DNA of 64,000 nucleotides from Euphorbia lathyris (lineage: Eukaryota; Streptophyta; Magnoliopsida; Malpighiales; Euphorbiaceae). Positions 46,405-59,064 of this stretch are shown one piece after another. Location: positions 85,515,501 through 85,579,500 of the forward strand of contig NC_088916.1 of assembly GCF_963576675.1 (NCBI RefSeq), read 5' to 3'. A model generated the notes under the pieces. The model did no database searches and was not told the DNA's origin. It saw nothing but the letters and a program-made list of their open reading frames with translations. Numbering within the stretch: the stretch's first letter is position 1; each line of letters opens with the position of its first letter. Made by a program: the position numbers and the translations under genes.

Positions 46405-47335
46405 AATATAATAGGACTATGCTAAATGGATAGAAAAAAATAGGGATAGAATGGATAGAATCTGATTTTTGTGACTTGAAATATCATTATTACCCTTAAT
46501 AAATGTAAATTTTTCTTTCTTTATTTTTATTCATGGAAACTTGTAATTATTTAAGATAGTATTTATTAAGTGCTAAATTTCATTGAATTTAGTGTTAAAT
46601 TATTGGCATACTAATTTTAATATATATTTTTGGTTAAAAAACCATCCAAAAATTGAATAAATTCCATGAATACTCTATACATATAATTAAAATAATTATG
46701 TGAATCATATCATCCGATTTCATCCATGAAATTAAAAAAAAAATTTGTTTTTAATTATTTTTTAATTCTTGGCATTATACAAATATTTCCAATTTGATAA
46801 TTTACACTAATAAAAAGATTAAAAAGCGTCGTTATACAAATGAATAAAATAATGATTAAATTAAAAAATTGGAGATAAAAATTACATAAAATTATAAATG
46901 TAAACTATTAAAAAGATTTGAATTATTGTTATTTTAAATTTTATTTGATCTAATTTGACAAATCACACTAATAGAATGACAAAAAATAATATTGTCATAA
47001 AATGGATGAAATAATGATCAAATTATACAATTTGAAGATAAAATTATAAATGTAAACTAGCAGAAGCATTAAAGAATTAAAGAAAATAAATTGAAAGAAC
47101 TATACAATTATTTTTAAGAATATATAGATGGACTAGTGCAATATGTAAAAATATAAAAATTGATACCAACTAAGCTAAAGATCTCCAGTTTAAGTTTTAG
47201 TATATATTGAAAATTTTAATTGAGGGAGGATATTATCTCAATTTATTTACACTTTTTTTTGTTTTTGTTTTTTTCATTATATTTATATTTATCTTTAACG
47301 TCATAATAACAGTACAAAAATTATCTCTAACATTA
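46405..47335. other. AT-rich DNA with one old 168-bp repeat copy
   Basis: 46800-47080 carries about one and a half diverged copies of the 168-bp unit seen at 48331-48802 (anchor tgttattttaaattttattt-like at 46926). No gene. Confidence 0.5.
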
Positions 47336-47945
47336 GAATTTTTAAGCTCTATTCGAGCTCGAGATACGTTCGACTCGAGCTCGAAGCTTGACGAACCTAT
47401 AATATTAGGCTTGGTTTAAGCTCGAGAAAAGCTCGTGAACCACTGGATTTTAATTTATTCAATTCTATTTGATTTAACATTCATATTATAAAGTAGCATT
47501 TAAGTATTTAAAATTAGGGTTTCAAGCACTATGATGTAATTAGGATTGTCAACAAGGCAGAGATTTCATATCGTCGCTTTCTCTAGACGATTCATCTCAA
47601 TGGAGATGGATAATATATACTATTTTGAAATACATTTGAGCATTCGAGTCGAGCTGAGCTCTAAATTAATTAAGGCTATAAATGAATTGTAAACTAAATT
47701 ATGGTTGTAAATGAGTCGAGCTGTAAATAAATTATGGCTATAAATGAGCTGTAAACTAAATTATGGTTGTAAATGAGTCGAGCCTATAAAAGTTCGATTG
47801 TGTTTGGCTCGATTTATAAACGATCTGAGCTTGAGCGCGACGAAGCTCGACTCGAAAGCTTGCGAGCATGTTCGATTATAAGAACAAGCTCATGAGAAAA
47901 CTCGATTATAACATTAACACGCTCGTGAGCAAGCTTGACTGGATT
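47336..47945. repeat. TCGA-rich repeat element
   Basis: Dense in gagctcga/tcgagctc words, often self-complementary. Two near copies of a 60-65-bp unit ending atggttgtaaatgagtcgagc occur at 47670-47785. It resembles ends of some plant hAT-type elements by composition only; no TIR pair with target duplication was established. Confidence 0.4.
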
Positions 47946-48330
47946 ATTTTTTTATGAATAATATTTATATAAAGAGTTATGTTTAAACTTTATTTTTGTG
48001 GATTTTGATAGGTAAAAAGCATAATTAAGCGCGTGAATTTTACCTATTTTAAGGATCAAGCGCCTTATCAATTATTTTTCCACATTGAGTCATTTATCAT
48101 TAATTTCGTTATAGATTCGACCCTTATTTCACTTTTCCGTCAAGTTTAAACGACACACGCCATTAAGGGATTCGACCATCTGACATAGATATTTTCACTT
48201 CTATGTACATAAATAAAAAATAAGTTTATTGACTAGGGGGGAGAATAAAAAGTAAAAACAAATTATAGAACTTGGTTTCAAGTATGTTCTTCCAAGCTGG
48301 AAGTCAATTTTGGTCTAAAAAGTAAAGAGT

Positions 48331-49320
48331 AAAGAGTAATAGTGTTATTTTAAATTTTATTTGGTCTAATTTGATAATTCACATTAAAAGAAGGATTCAA
48401 GAGTAAAATTATTATAAAAATGAATAAAAAATTGATGAGATTATAAGATTAGGAGATAAAATTTATATAAAATTATAAATGTAAATTAATTGAAATACAA
48501 AAAAGTAATAGTGTTATTTTAAATTTTATTTGGTCCAATTTGACCATTCACATTAATAGAAGGACTCAATATTAAAATTATTATAAAAGTAAATGAAAAA
48601 TTGATGAGATTATAAGATTAGGAGATAAAATTTATATAAAATCATAAATATAAACTAATAGAAGGATTAAGGTTTATTTTGTTATTTTAAATTTTATTTG
48701 TTTTAATTTGACAATTCACACTGATAGAAGGACTGAAGATTAAAATTATTATAAAGATGCATAAAAAATTGACGAGCTGATAAGATTAGGATATAAAATT
48801 TAGGGAAAAGTACAAAAAAAATGTATGTGATTTGCCCAATTTGCAAATAGAAATAATAAAAAACTTCCTAAAACGAAACAATAAATAATATGATGGAATT
48901 TTACGTTTGTTTATTAATTTGACAGTTTATGAACTAAATTGACATTTAAGTTCATTTTACAGAGTTGTAATTTAATTTTGGGATTTGTGTCCTGTCAATA
49001 TATAAATGTAATTGAAAAAAATTAAAAAAATGCTCTTAATTGTCATCAATTACTTAAAAGTTTAATTTTAAATAGTTTGTTTTGTAAAAATAATATACCA
49101 CATACCTCTATTTGTAAACTTTTTAACCACAAACCTCTATTTGCAAATAAAGCAAACCACAAGTATTTTTTTTCAATCTTTACTCTAAAATTTACATAAA
49201 ATTATAAATGTAAACTAATAAAATGACTAAAGAGTAATAATGTTTTTTAAAATTTTATTTGGTTCAATTATAAGTGTTAAGGTGAAAAAATCCCCTAATA
49301 TTTTGCTTCAGGAGCAATTT
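48331..49320 (+). repeat. 168-bp tandem repeat array
   Basis: The anchor tgttattttaaattttattt starts at 48343, 48512 and 48680, giving periods of 169 and 168. A fourth copy anchors at 49241. Subtracting the 392 bp added by the MITE insertion puts it 169 bp after the third. Units are AT-rich and about 85-90% alike by eye. Confidence 0.8.
48803..49186. mobile_element. Small MITE in the tandem array
   Basis: 384 bp with imperfect inverted ends of about 55 bp (gggaaaagtacaaaaaaaatg against ctatttgcaaat...ctttactct). The 8-bp duplication aaaattta lies at 48795-48802 and 49187-49194. The uninterrupted neighbouring repeat unit shows the empty site. Confidence 0.75.
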
Positions 49321-49830
49321 TACCATCAAACGTCTAACATGGTGCAATTTTATCCCTAACGTTGGAAGCCAAGAGAAATTTTACTCCTAGCGTTGATAAA
49401 TTGGGTCAATTTAAAAAATAATTCATCAAACCGTCTTCTCGATCATGAATCTTGTCATCTACATTTTACACATGTGTCATTTTATCATTAACAAATCACA
49501 AATATATGTTGGGATTTGAAAAATATAAAATAAAAATATACTGTCTTTTATACAAATTGGACAAAAAAAAATTCAAAAATTCACCAAATTTTTAAATATT
49601 AATCTCCAATTCTATTATTAAATTATAAAAAACATCAAATCATTTTTTTAGAACGAATTGATATGCAATTGGTGCAGAATAATGAACAAAAATATTTGTG
49701 TTTTATAATAGAGGTAAAATTGACTCAAATTATTAACGTTAGGGGTAAAATTGCTTTTGGCTACCAATGTAGAGGTAAAATTGCACCATTTTAGACATTA
49801 GGGATAAAATTGTGATGTGTGTCGTCTAGT
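49300..49830. repeat. Foldback MITE-like element
   Basis: The left arm (49307-49410: gcaattttatccctaacgttgg, with related repeats) is an imperfect inverse of the right arm (49720-49830: aacgttaggggtaaaattgc, with related repeats). Arms of about 100 bp are built from short repeated words. No ORF. Confidence 0.6.
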
Positions 49831-49859
49831 GGTATAAATATGAAATGTATATTACGATA

Positions 49860-51530
49860 AGTGCGTTATGACTATGGATGTGATCTTTCTAAGTGCTCTA
49901 TCTTTACTAGACGTCACTACTTAGGGGCAAGTGTACCCCGTCGTATCAAGTAATAATCCGGTTAAGACCGGGTATCGGATCTACGGGATTTATAACTACA
50001 AGTATTAAACGACTCGGTTCTATATGTTATCTAAGCGGTGAATACTTTAGGTTGGTTTGAGGGATAACTACAAACTACTCCTAAACTATAGGTGAGACAG
50101 ATTTATGTAATGGAGAACTCCACGGAATGATATGGGTGACGATATAATAAGCAATAGCTCCGAATATATTCGATTGACGATTTACTCTTGCAAAGACGAC
50201 TACGTGTAGTTCGACCGATCCGTGAAGTACTTAGACTACGTGATTCCTAGTCAAGGCGTGTCTAATGCTGGGGATCAGAAACTAGGGCCCGTAAGTTCTG
50301 TGGCTTGTCAATTCCTACGGTTTCCGGAGCGTCACTTCCGGTAAGGCAACACCTATATGAATCCCTAAAGATAGCCCGAATGGCGTCGGAAATCGCGTTC
50401 CCCTACACAATAATCAATTATGAATAACAAAGCAAGCAATAAACATCAACACGGATATAGAAACGGAAATTGAAAATCATATATTATAAATATGGAAAGC
50501 GTAAATGCGGAATACAACCAAGCCTAGTACATAGGAAGAGTGCAAGCTAGTTAGCAAGTAAAGAGGGAAGAATCAGCCCTCGGAACTAGCTCACCGGACT
50601 CAAGGCCGTCTCTTAGGTCTTGGAGGTGGAACTCTCGAGCTTGGTGGATGAGGATGGAACGGAACTTCGACGGAATGACGGATTACACGAACAAGCTCTC
50701 GAGGAGGTAGAGTTTTATTACATAAGAAAAACTGAATCTAAAACTATATCAAAATCTCTATATATCTATTTATGTAAAATGTAATGTCCCAAAACTTAAG
50801 GTTAAGCCCCTATTTATACACATCAAGCTAGGGCAAAGTTGTAATTTCATAAGATACAAGCATGAAGGAACATCATTTTCTTCAAAATTCCCATGTTACG
50901 TCCCGCGTATGGTGGAGTACGCCCTGCGTATTGGCCCATTCCTTCAATAATTCCCTGCATGTGGACCTAAATCGGATCTTGTTGTCTCAACCACGCCCCA
51001 CATATAGTGATATACGCCACGCGTGTTTGAGCTCCTGGCGTTTTATTGCTCGAATTACACCATGTACGCCCTGCGCATTCCAAAACACGCCTCGTGTACC
51101 GATAGTTGACTTAGGAGACAGTGCAGTCTGACTTTCAGGATTAGGCTAATCATTTCTGACATATGTCGTACGCCTCGCGTATGGTGGTATACGCCTCGCG
51201 TATTGCTGAGTAGATCCCACGTGGTGCCTGTGGATAAGTCAATTATTTCTGATCCAGTGTTTCACGCCCCGCGTAAGGGATGATGCGCCCCGCGTATCTT
51301 GGTATATTTTCACTCTTTTCTCGTACCTGAAATACAATTCTCGGGAGCCGAGTTAGCTTGACATTTTATTTACTAATATTAATCAAAAATACGGAAAATT
51401 AACCGAAAGTACGGAATTTATTTTTATTTCGTTATTTTATTAAAACACTTTATTTTTGTAATTAAACTTATTTATTTCTTCTAAAATTAACCCGTAAATC
51501 ACGCTAAAAGATAGGGGTAAAATACCCCTC
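49860..51530 (-). repeat. Athila-like LTR (minus strand)
   Basis: It contains aggggcaagtgtacccc and gttaagaccgggtatcg, typical of Athila-type LTR ends. The stretch 50575-50830 is shared in inverse orientation with 37590-37820. A minus-strand TATA-like tatatagagattttgata lies near 50745-50765. The right edge next to the internal region is g-rich on the minus strand (GAGGAGGGG, 51525-51533), as a polypurine tract would be. Boundaries are approximate because the second LTR lies outside the window. Confidence 0.6.
50897..51296. repeat. Five pairs of 13-bp GC quasi-palindromes in the LTR
   Basis: Units of form YACGC-NNN-GCGTR or close to it start at 50897/50918, 50992/51013, 51064/51086, 51169/51190 and 51263/51284. 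The spacings are 21, 21, 22, 21 and 21. Each unit nearly equals its own reverse complement. Confidence 0.85.
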
Positions 51531-52850
51531 CTCGGACTTTAAAGTTTTACTTGTCCTCAAGTAAAAGAAATCGAAAGACACGGGATTGAGATTATTAAGA
51601 AACAAACCGTCGGTTGGTTTTTACCAAGTGCGTGATTTAAAAATTAAAGTTTTATGTAATGTTTTCGGTAAACACCTACGCAAACAATCGAGTGACCAAA
51701 ACTTATTTGAAACCTCCATGATCAAAATTAATCGGCAATAATAACGGGGGTTGATTGTCTTTTGAGAACCCGATAGTACCTCACCTAGGGATTTCACTCT
51801 TACGCTCAAACCTTGGTGGGTCGGTGTTTTAGCACTCTTCTTTGCACTTACTCGAGATCACTTTGAGTTTGCATTTTTATCCGGGTTTTTCCTCATATGT
51901 TATGGCTAAGGCAACATTAAAAATGAACCCGGAAGGGGGTTGTAATGTGGGTGGCTTTTTAGTGGTTAATTTTTGAAAACTCGAGTTTAAATACCATTTT
52001 GATGATTACACCGTATTTTATTTTGGCCTTGGTAAGTTCATAAGATATAACTCGAAATTGCTCGTGTGGAGCTTGAGAATGCCGTTTTGCTCTTTATTGT
52101 CTTTTTCTTTTTCTTTTAGTTTTGAGAGCGGCACAAAAACGATTTCGAAAGTTTAAGGTGCTTATTTATCAAGGCATTGGCTTATTTCGGGTGCGAATTG
52201 ATTTTGTTGGTATTTAAACAAGAGGAAAAAGAGGGTTAATTGTTAAAAGGGTATTAACAAGAAAAGTTGGTTAGTAGGCTCAAGGGGTTTTTCTAGAGGT
52301 TGATAAAAACGAGAAAAAATAAATTAAGAAAAGAATTAGACTAAGTGGACTTGTTTTATCATCTATTGCCATTTTAACCAAAATAGGTGTACTTAACCCG
52401 GTATTAGGTGCAAACTCTATAAGTCGAGTGAAGTGAAAGCTCTCGAAAAATTGTGAAAGAATTAGAGTTCTCGTACGAACTCTTTTAGGCTCAAAATTAC
52501 CTTACAAAATTTCGGGTTTAAATTAAGACTAAAATTTCTCTCTAAAACCGATCCTTTGTGTTCCGTCTTTTTATTTTAAGGACAAATAACGGAACTTTTA
52601 ATTCATTTCCGAGGAAGGTAATGTGTCGGAAAAAATTTCAGAATCGATAAATTAGTTCAATTATTTTGTTGTTTATTTGATTTTTATTCATTTTTGTTTT
52701 TGTTAGTGCAAAACAAACTGAAAGTGCGGGGTTGCACGGCCCTCCGCGTTATTAAAAGGACGTCTATTCCAAGGACGTCGCAAAAGAAGAGAAAAACAAA
52801 AACAAAAATAGACATGAAATTTAAAATTAGACCCATTTAAGGTTTGGTCT
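51531..52850. other. Athila-like internal region without ORF
   Basis: It lies between the LTR and the interrupted Athila ORF. Short frames only; many cgaaa/tttcg words. Nothing else supported. Confidence 0.45.
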
Positions 52851-53030
52851 TACGCGAGGCGTGCCCAGGGGGGCGCCCCGCGTAGGAGGTGCGTTTTGAG
52901 CTCTTTTTAGGCAGAGACTCAAATACGCGGGGCGCACTAATAGGGGCGCCCCGCGTGTTTGAGTTTCGAGGCTTTTTATACAAGAAAAATGAAGAGCACG
53001 CGGGACGTACAAGGGGGTACGTCCGGCGTG
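52851..53030. repeat. Three pairs of 13-bp GC quasi-palindromes
   Basis: Starts at 52851/52872, 52924/52945 and 52997/53018. Spacing is 21 each time, and the pairs themselves are 73 bp apart. Confidence 0.85.
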
Positions 53031-53229
53031 AATGTTATTAATGGTTTCGAACAGCGAAAAATAAACACAAAAAGAGAACGAAACATAAACGGAAATTAAA
53101 AATATATTGAAACGGAAAAGAAAGTACAATAAAAACAAACAAAAAATAACAACGGAAACATCGAAAACAAAATAAAAACGAAAAAGCAAAGATAATACAA
53201 AACAAAGGAAAACATAAAGGAAATGGAAA

Positions 53230-53769
53230 CTATGGTTGAGGAGGAGGAGGATTGCCGTGGATGTTGAAGTAGGAGGCGAAGGAATTGGTGAGGGCGTCAA
53301 AGCGAGCATCGAGGTGAGCCCGATCCTCACGTTGTTGCGCCTCGATGGAGTTGAAGAGGGTGATGAAGGTGGAGTGGTCCATGAGCCGATTAGCCTCAAG
53401 GGTGTCAAAACGGGTGTTGAGGGTGGCGAATTGGGAGTCGTAATGGGCGCAATCGGCACGTTGGTGGCCCTCTAGAGCGTCCAACCTAGCATATATGGAA
53501 TTGAAGTCGTGGTTGGACGGAGGACTGAAATTTAGGCCCATATCCGAATCTGAACTCTCCTCCTCGTGTGAGTGGGCCGCCCCCGAGGTTTCACCCGGGT
53601 CCGAGGTGGAGCGCCTAAGAGATTTGAAGGCATTTTTCTCCAAGGGCCGAGGCTCAAGACCTGGGAGGCGAACAAGGGCAGCCTCGCCAAGAGTGGAGGT
53701 GGCGAAGAGAGTGATGAGATGTCCCAACCCGATCTTGCCACGCTTTCGAGTGGAAATGTGGTGGAGTTG
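53230..53769 (-). pseudogene. Athila-type ORF, C-terminal part
   Basis: It continues the frame from 58265 across the CACTA insertion. LHHISTRKRGKIGLGHLIT, then a linker, an acidic DPGETSGAAHSHEEESSDSD segment and a coiled coil built on about 25-residue repeats (RLDALEGHQRADCAHYDSQF and variants). It ends NPPPPQP with a stop at 53230. No lesion in this part. Confidence 0.75.
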
Positions 53770-56700
53770 CACTAGTAGAGAAATGACCTACGACCACGGT
53801 CATTTACTGTCATTAGCCACGGTTGTACGACCGTGACCAAAGGAGGCGTGGCAAATGCTTACCGTCTTTAGCCACGGTTGGTTGACCGTGGCTAAAAGGG
53901 CATTAGAGTCGGATATTTACGTATAACCAACTCTAATGCCCTATGTTTTGGCCACGGTTGTTAGAAACAACCGTGGCTAATGCTCTGATAATTAGAGTCG
54001 GTTGTAGAACAACTGTGGCTAATGATAAGATCATTGAAGTCGGTTACTCTACAACTGTGGCTAATGTCAATTAGGATAATTAATTAACCTGCTATATAAA
54101 TACAAGCTTTGATTCAATATTCATAGTATTTTCAAGTATTTAACGGTCCATATATTACTGAAATTAAGTGCGAACACAAAAAAAAAAACTGACTTATACT
54201 CATTACTACTCTATCATACTCTTTACAACAAGATTTACATAACTGCAGTGTTGAAATCCTACCATCTTCTCCTGCTGTCTCGACCTTCGACATATTCTGA
54301 AATGATATTCATTATCACTACTGTCATTTCCCTGAAAATAGACTAATTACAGTTAAAAGCATGCTAGCATTAATTAATAGCAGTTTCACTACAGCAAATA
54401 CCAAAACATGAGTTAAACAATGCCTAAGATTCAAATCCAATTTTGTTTTAATGATAAATATAAACTTGATGCCAGTTGAATTTTTTGAACGTAGCAACTT
54501 TGGTTAAGAATAATCACTGATACACAATAGATTATACAGTTGCAATGGAGAATTTATTAAGGACCATAATTAATTAAATTGAGACCTACAAGAGCAGCTT
54601 CATATCAACATTACATTACAGGTTAGCCTCATATTTATTTTACACTATCAAATTAAAAACAAAGCAAGTGGAGAAATATGCACATAATAATTTATGTTGA
54701 TTTTAAGAATAATTCAATTAATAAAATTACACAAAGAAAATGTTAATGTAATGACAAAAAATCAAAATCTTACATACCTCCTTTAAAGCTTTGATCCTGG
54801 ATGCTTAGCGCCCTCATCTTAGACATTGCCTTTTCTTGGGATTTCAACTAGCTGCATACTTTGATCTGCCATCAGTGTGGTTCTTCATATTATTAATTAT
54901 GATTATTATTTCCATGCAGAGGACTACGAGTCAGATGCAAATTGATTGCTTACTGAGACAGCTTGCTGACAAATAATTATAAATCTGCTAAATGTATCAG
55001 TTGTTCGACCAACCATGGCTATAGAAATTCTGATCAAGTGGACAAAACTGTAAGTTTGAGGGATTCCGAGGCAATTCATGTGATCAAACAACTTCAAGAA
55101 AAGATAACTCATTTTAACACACTAATTTCGATATCAAACCCTTACCAATTGTTTACTGCTAAACAATCCATACAATGTGTTATTGTCACTACCAAGGGCA
55201 AAAGCAGTGCAAGGCAAACCGGACCAAAATGAAGAAACCAAAAGCAGAACAGCATGAAGAAGAGAGACCAGACCAAAAGATTAGTGTAAGACAACCTAAC
55301 TCAAGATATTCAGTTGTATAATATATTAATGATTGTGTAATCAAAATAGGTAATGAGTATAAGGATGTATTGCATGATTATGATGTGCAAATGTCTAAAT
55401 CAGTTAACCAGTTTGAACAGAGAAACAAGAGAATGATTTGATATATATTGAAAAGAAATTACATTTGCATGCATACAACTCTAAGGGATAACTTCTGCAG
55501 TGGGCCAAATAGCTTGCAACTCTTGGTGATATGCATTTGCCCAAACCCATTGATGGAAGCAGATAAGAAGAGGAAACATGAACTGTATAAGAGGGAGTGG
55601 CATTTGGGGACTCGAGGAAATGGAAACAAGGGGTCACATGAATGTGGAAGGAGAAGAGAAGACAAAAACGACTCGAAAAAAGGTAACTGGAAATATTAAA
55701 AGTGGCAGTTTTAGAAATCTACATCTTAGGAGTTTTTTAAACAAGTGTAAAGGAAAAGACAAAAGTGGGCAATTGAATTTGAAAATGAAAATGGGGACAT
55801 TCAAAAGGAAGTTGCAATATGAATGAGATGACAACAACCTTTAATTAGAGGGTAATGAACCCACAACCTCCATTTTACATTTTATTAGATTTTGGGGAAA
55901 TAATTCATTACTAGCTATGTTTTAACTTATTAAACTATCCAATCCCTGTTTTTTGAAATAATTATTTAACCTCCCATTTACTTTATACAGGTAACTATTT
56001 GTAGCTTTCTCAACATAGAGCGCAAGTCAATACGAAATACAACAAAAAATAGCATGGCTCTACTCAAGCACGAAAATAAGTACCTCAATTAGCAATACTG
56101 ACCAAAAAGCCTTAAGCACCTAATAAGCTTACCTCAGTGCAAGAGATCAATTATGGGTGTGGCCTCCCCTTTCAATTGATAGAGCAATATCAGGAACCTT
56201 GAAATCTGAGAAAATATTGTAGTGAAATATCAACCTAAAAAAAGTAATTAAACAACAACAAAGAAAATTAAAATAGATTTAATTGCAAAATAAGCTGGTC
56301 ACAATCAAGCATAATAATCAATAAAACACAACCAAATATTGACCAAATTGTTCCATTATGTTAAAACAAAACAGTATTCACTGTGCCAATCTCCATTACC
56401 AAAATCAAATTCACCAACATCCCATAATACACTTTAGAAGCATAATATGTCTAATCTATCTACTAGAGCTTTAGCATTCAAATGAAAACTAAGTAGAATC
56501 TGGAAATATGGACATAAAAACTTAAGCAGAGCAATTATATTTTCAGGAAAGAAATTAACCAAGCAACCTACCCTTTTTCCATCAGGGAAACAACACCAAA
56601 AGACCACTTATAGAGGAGATATGTGGATACCAACTGCATGGTATGCTATTTTATACATACATACATGCTCTAAAGTTCAGAAGTTTCTATTTATGTCTTC

Positions 56701-58264
56701 TCCAATAATTAACAACTTTAGCCTTAACATAATATCAGTAGTTAAAAAAACACAAACCACAAAAAACAATAGAGATTAATAGGCAGGACCATAAAAAAAC
56801 ACAAGACTATACTTGATTCTTTCATTCAACAAGCTATTCGCAACCAAAAATGTTATCAAAACTATTCAACAAGCTATTCCCATTCTCAAATCTCAACCGG
56901 TCAACCATTACATTCAAAATTGCATAGAAAATGAGTGAGCAGCCAAGAGAAAACAGAATCCTTAACACAAAATCCCTAAAATTAGAATGAAAAACACAAC
57001 ATTTTTTTTTAACTAACCTCAATTAGATCTATGATTTGTCAGCGCACCTACTATCAAGTTCCAATGGAGAGAGAGAGAGAGAGGGTGAGATCATAGAGAG
57101 ATGGGTTGTTGTCTGTCTTCTTCTAGATGATGAGTTGGCCTGTGAGTGAGAGTTGAGATACTGCAAAAAAAGATGACAAGAAGAAGATGGCCAAATAGTT
57201 TGGTTCCTGAACTTTAATAGTCTGAGAGAAGGAGCCAAGGCCATCACTTATGAGGAACACCCATACCTAGGTCGAACAGTAAGATCAATGGCAGGTCGAA
57301 CATGAAGTGATAAATGAGGGTGAGAAACCCAGACCTTAAAATATAACAAAAGAAAGGAGAGAATAATGAAAAATGAAACACTAATAGCAACTAAAGCAAG
57401 TGGAAGCCCTAACAAGAACCCTAATGGTCTACAAACCCCATGAGCATATCAATAATCTCAGCACAATCGATCCGATAACTATCCAGTCAGTTTACACAAA
57501 AATCGAACAAGCGCATATCATACACGAAACCATATATAACATAAACCATTGAAACCATATCATAAACCCATATGATTTGAAGACAGAACACGAATGAAAC
57601 CCATATAAAAGAAGAAAGGAGATAATAATGAAAAATGAAACACGAACGAAGCTTACCTATTTTCTATGTAGAAACACGAGCGAAACAGCCACTCAGTAGG
57701 GACGAAACTTCAAACTCAACTCATGTAAATGTGGTTTTCACGCAAATGAGAAAGGAAAAATTTGCTCTGTAACACGAACGGAACCCATATAACAAATGAA
57801 ACCCATATAACAGAAGAAAGGAGAGGATGAAAAACGAATGAAACTTACCATTTTTCTATGTTGAAACACGAACAAAACTTCATACTCAAAGCATGGAATG
57901 TGGTTTTCGCGCAAAGGAGGGAGGACAATTTTGCTCTGTGGTTCGCGAAGGAGAAGAAAAGAAAACATGCCCTCTCTAATATCTGGTAAATAACCTAAAG
58001 CATATATGGCTTCGGTTCGGAACAAAATCGACGCCAATGCCCATAATTGGAGTCGGTTACATTGTAACCGAACCTAATATTTAGGGTCATTAGCGTCAGT
58101 TCTTCCAAAACCGACCCTAATGACTCTAAAATAACCCGTGCCTTCATAATTCAGGGGTTTTAGAGTCGGTTATTTCTAATAACCGACTCTAATTCCCTTT
58201 AGCTTTGGTTATTGGAACAACCGTAGCTAATGAGGCGTGGCTATAAGCCATTTCTGTACTAGTG
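53770..58264. mobile_element. CACTA transposon inside the Athila-type ORF
   Basis: 4495 bp with inverted ends CACTAGTA-G/C-AGAAATG and the 3-bp duplication ttg (53767-53769, 58265-58267). Subterminal regions (53800-54065, 58030-58240) carry many inverted and direct copies of agccacggttgt and agagtcggtt. No transposase-like frame is seen inside, so it is non-autonomous. The interior (54100-58000) is AT-rich with a GA microsatellite at 57068-57083 and no recognised gene. Confidence 0.9.
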
Positions 58265-58990
58265 TTGGATGGCCACGAGATAGGAAAGGTCGTAGGCGCG
58301 GTTGTTGGCACAACAATAGAGCGCCAAAAGTTCGTCTTTGTTGACTTTGGTGGACTACGATTTCCCCGAAAAGTAGAAGGAGATGAAGCGGTGGAGAAGT
58401 TGGAGGATTGGATCACGGATGAGAGATGGGCGGAGGTTGGAGACATTGTAATCCTCGGACCCGGTGATGGAGGTCCAAAAATCACAAGCGGAAACACCCT
58501 CGGGCCAATGGGAGATGCCACCCTCCGCTTGTTTGGTGAAGTGATTGCGGAGCCATTGGGTGTCAATGGTGAAGGGATGGCTGTGAAGGCGGAAGTTGAA
58601 GAGGGCGGCACAGGGGACGTTGTTAGAGGTGAGGGTGGTGTAGAACTCCAAAACCAAGGAGGGGTAAACGTGTGGCCGTGCATGAAAGTGATCGAGCCAA
58701 GAGAGGGCACGGAGGTGCTCCACGAAAGCTCCGCCAAGGTTGAACCGGTCAAGAGTGCTCCGCTCAATGTATGGGAGCTCCATAAAGTGGGCGGCGGAAA
58801 GTGTTTGGTAGTTTTGGGCTTCCTCTTCGGTGAGGAGATGGAAAGGAGCCCGATATTGTCGGGTGAGTGGTGGTGTCTCCTCCCGTTCGGGTGGTGGTTG
58901 TTGTTGATTTTGGGTATGGGCGGAACCGGAGGAACGGGCCCGAGTGGACCGTGGGGGACGCATGTCGGCGGTATGTTTTCGCCTAACCAT
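58265..58990 (-). pseudogene. Athila-type ORF, N-terminal part
   Basis: ATG 58990 follows a TATA box. A basic start (RRKHTADMRPPRSTRARSS) and a Pro/Gln-rich part precede the ATHILA ORF-1 family domain, with FHLLTEEEAQNYQTLSAAHF, LEFYTTLTSN and TIDTQWLRNHF. TAG at 58357-58355 is the only stop. The same frame then runs DELLALYCCANNRAYDLSYL up to the CACTA target. In Athila elements this protein is encoded 3' of pol and its function is unproven. Confidence 0.8.
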
Positions 58991-59064
58991 GGTGTGAGTG
59001 AAGAATTGAGAGAATGTGTAGGAAGATTGGGGGGTGGGAGTTAGGATGAGTTGTGAGGAAGAAA

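Noticed and set aside
54924..57247. Short ORFs inside the CACTA element at 53770-58264
   Set aside because: None shows transposase motifs or a host domain; lengths are as expected by chance.
58262..59044. 260-codon plus-strand ORF
   Set aside because: Antisense shadow of the Athila-type ORF, which has the recognisable domain.
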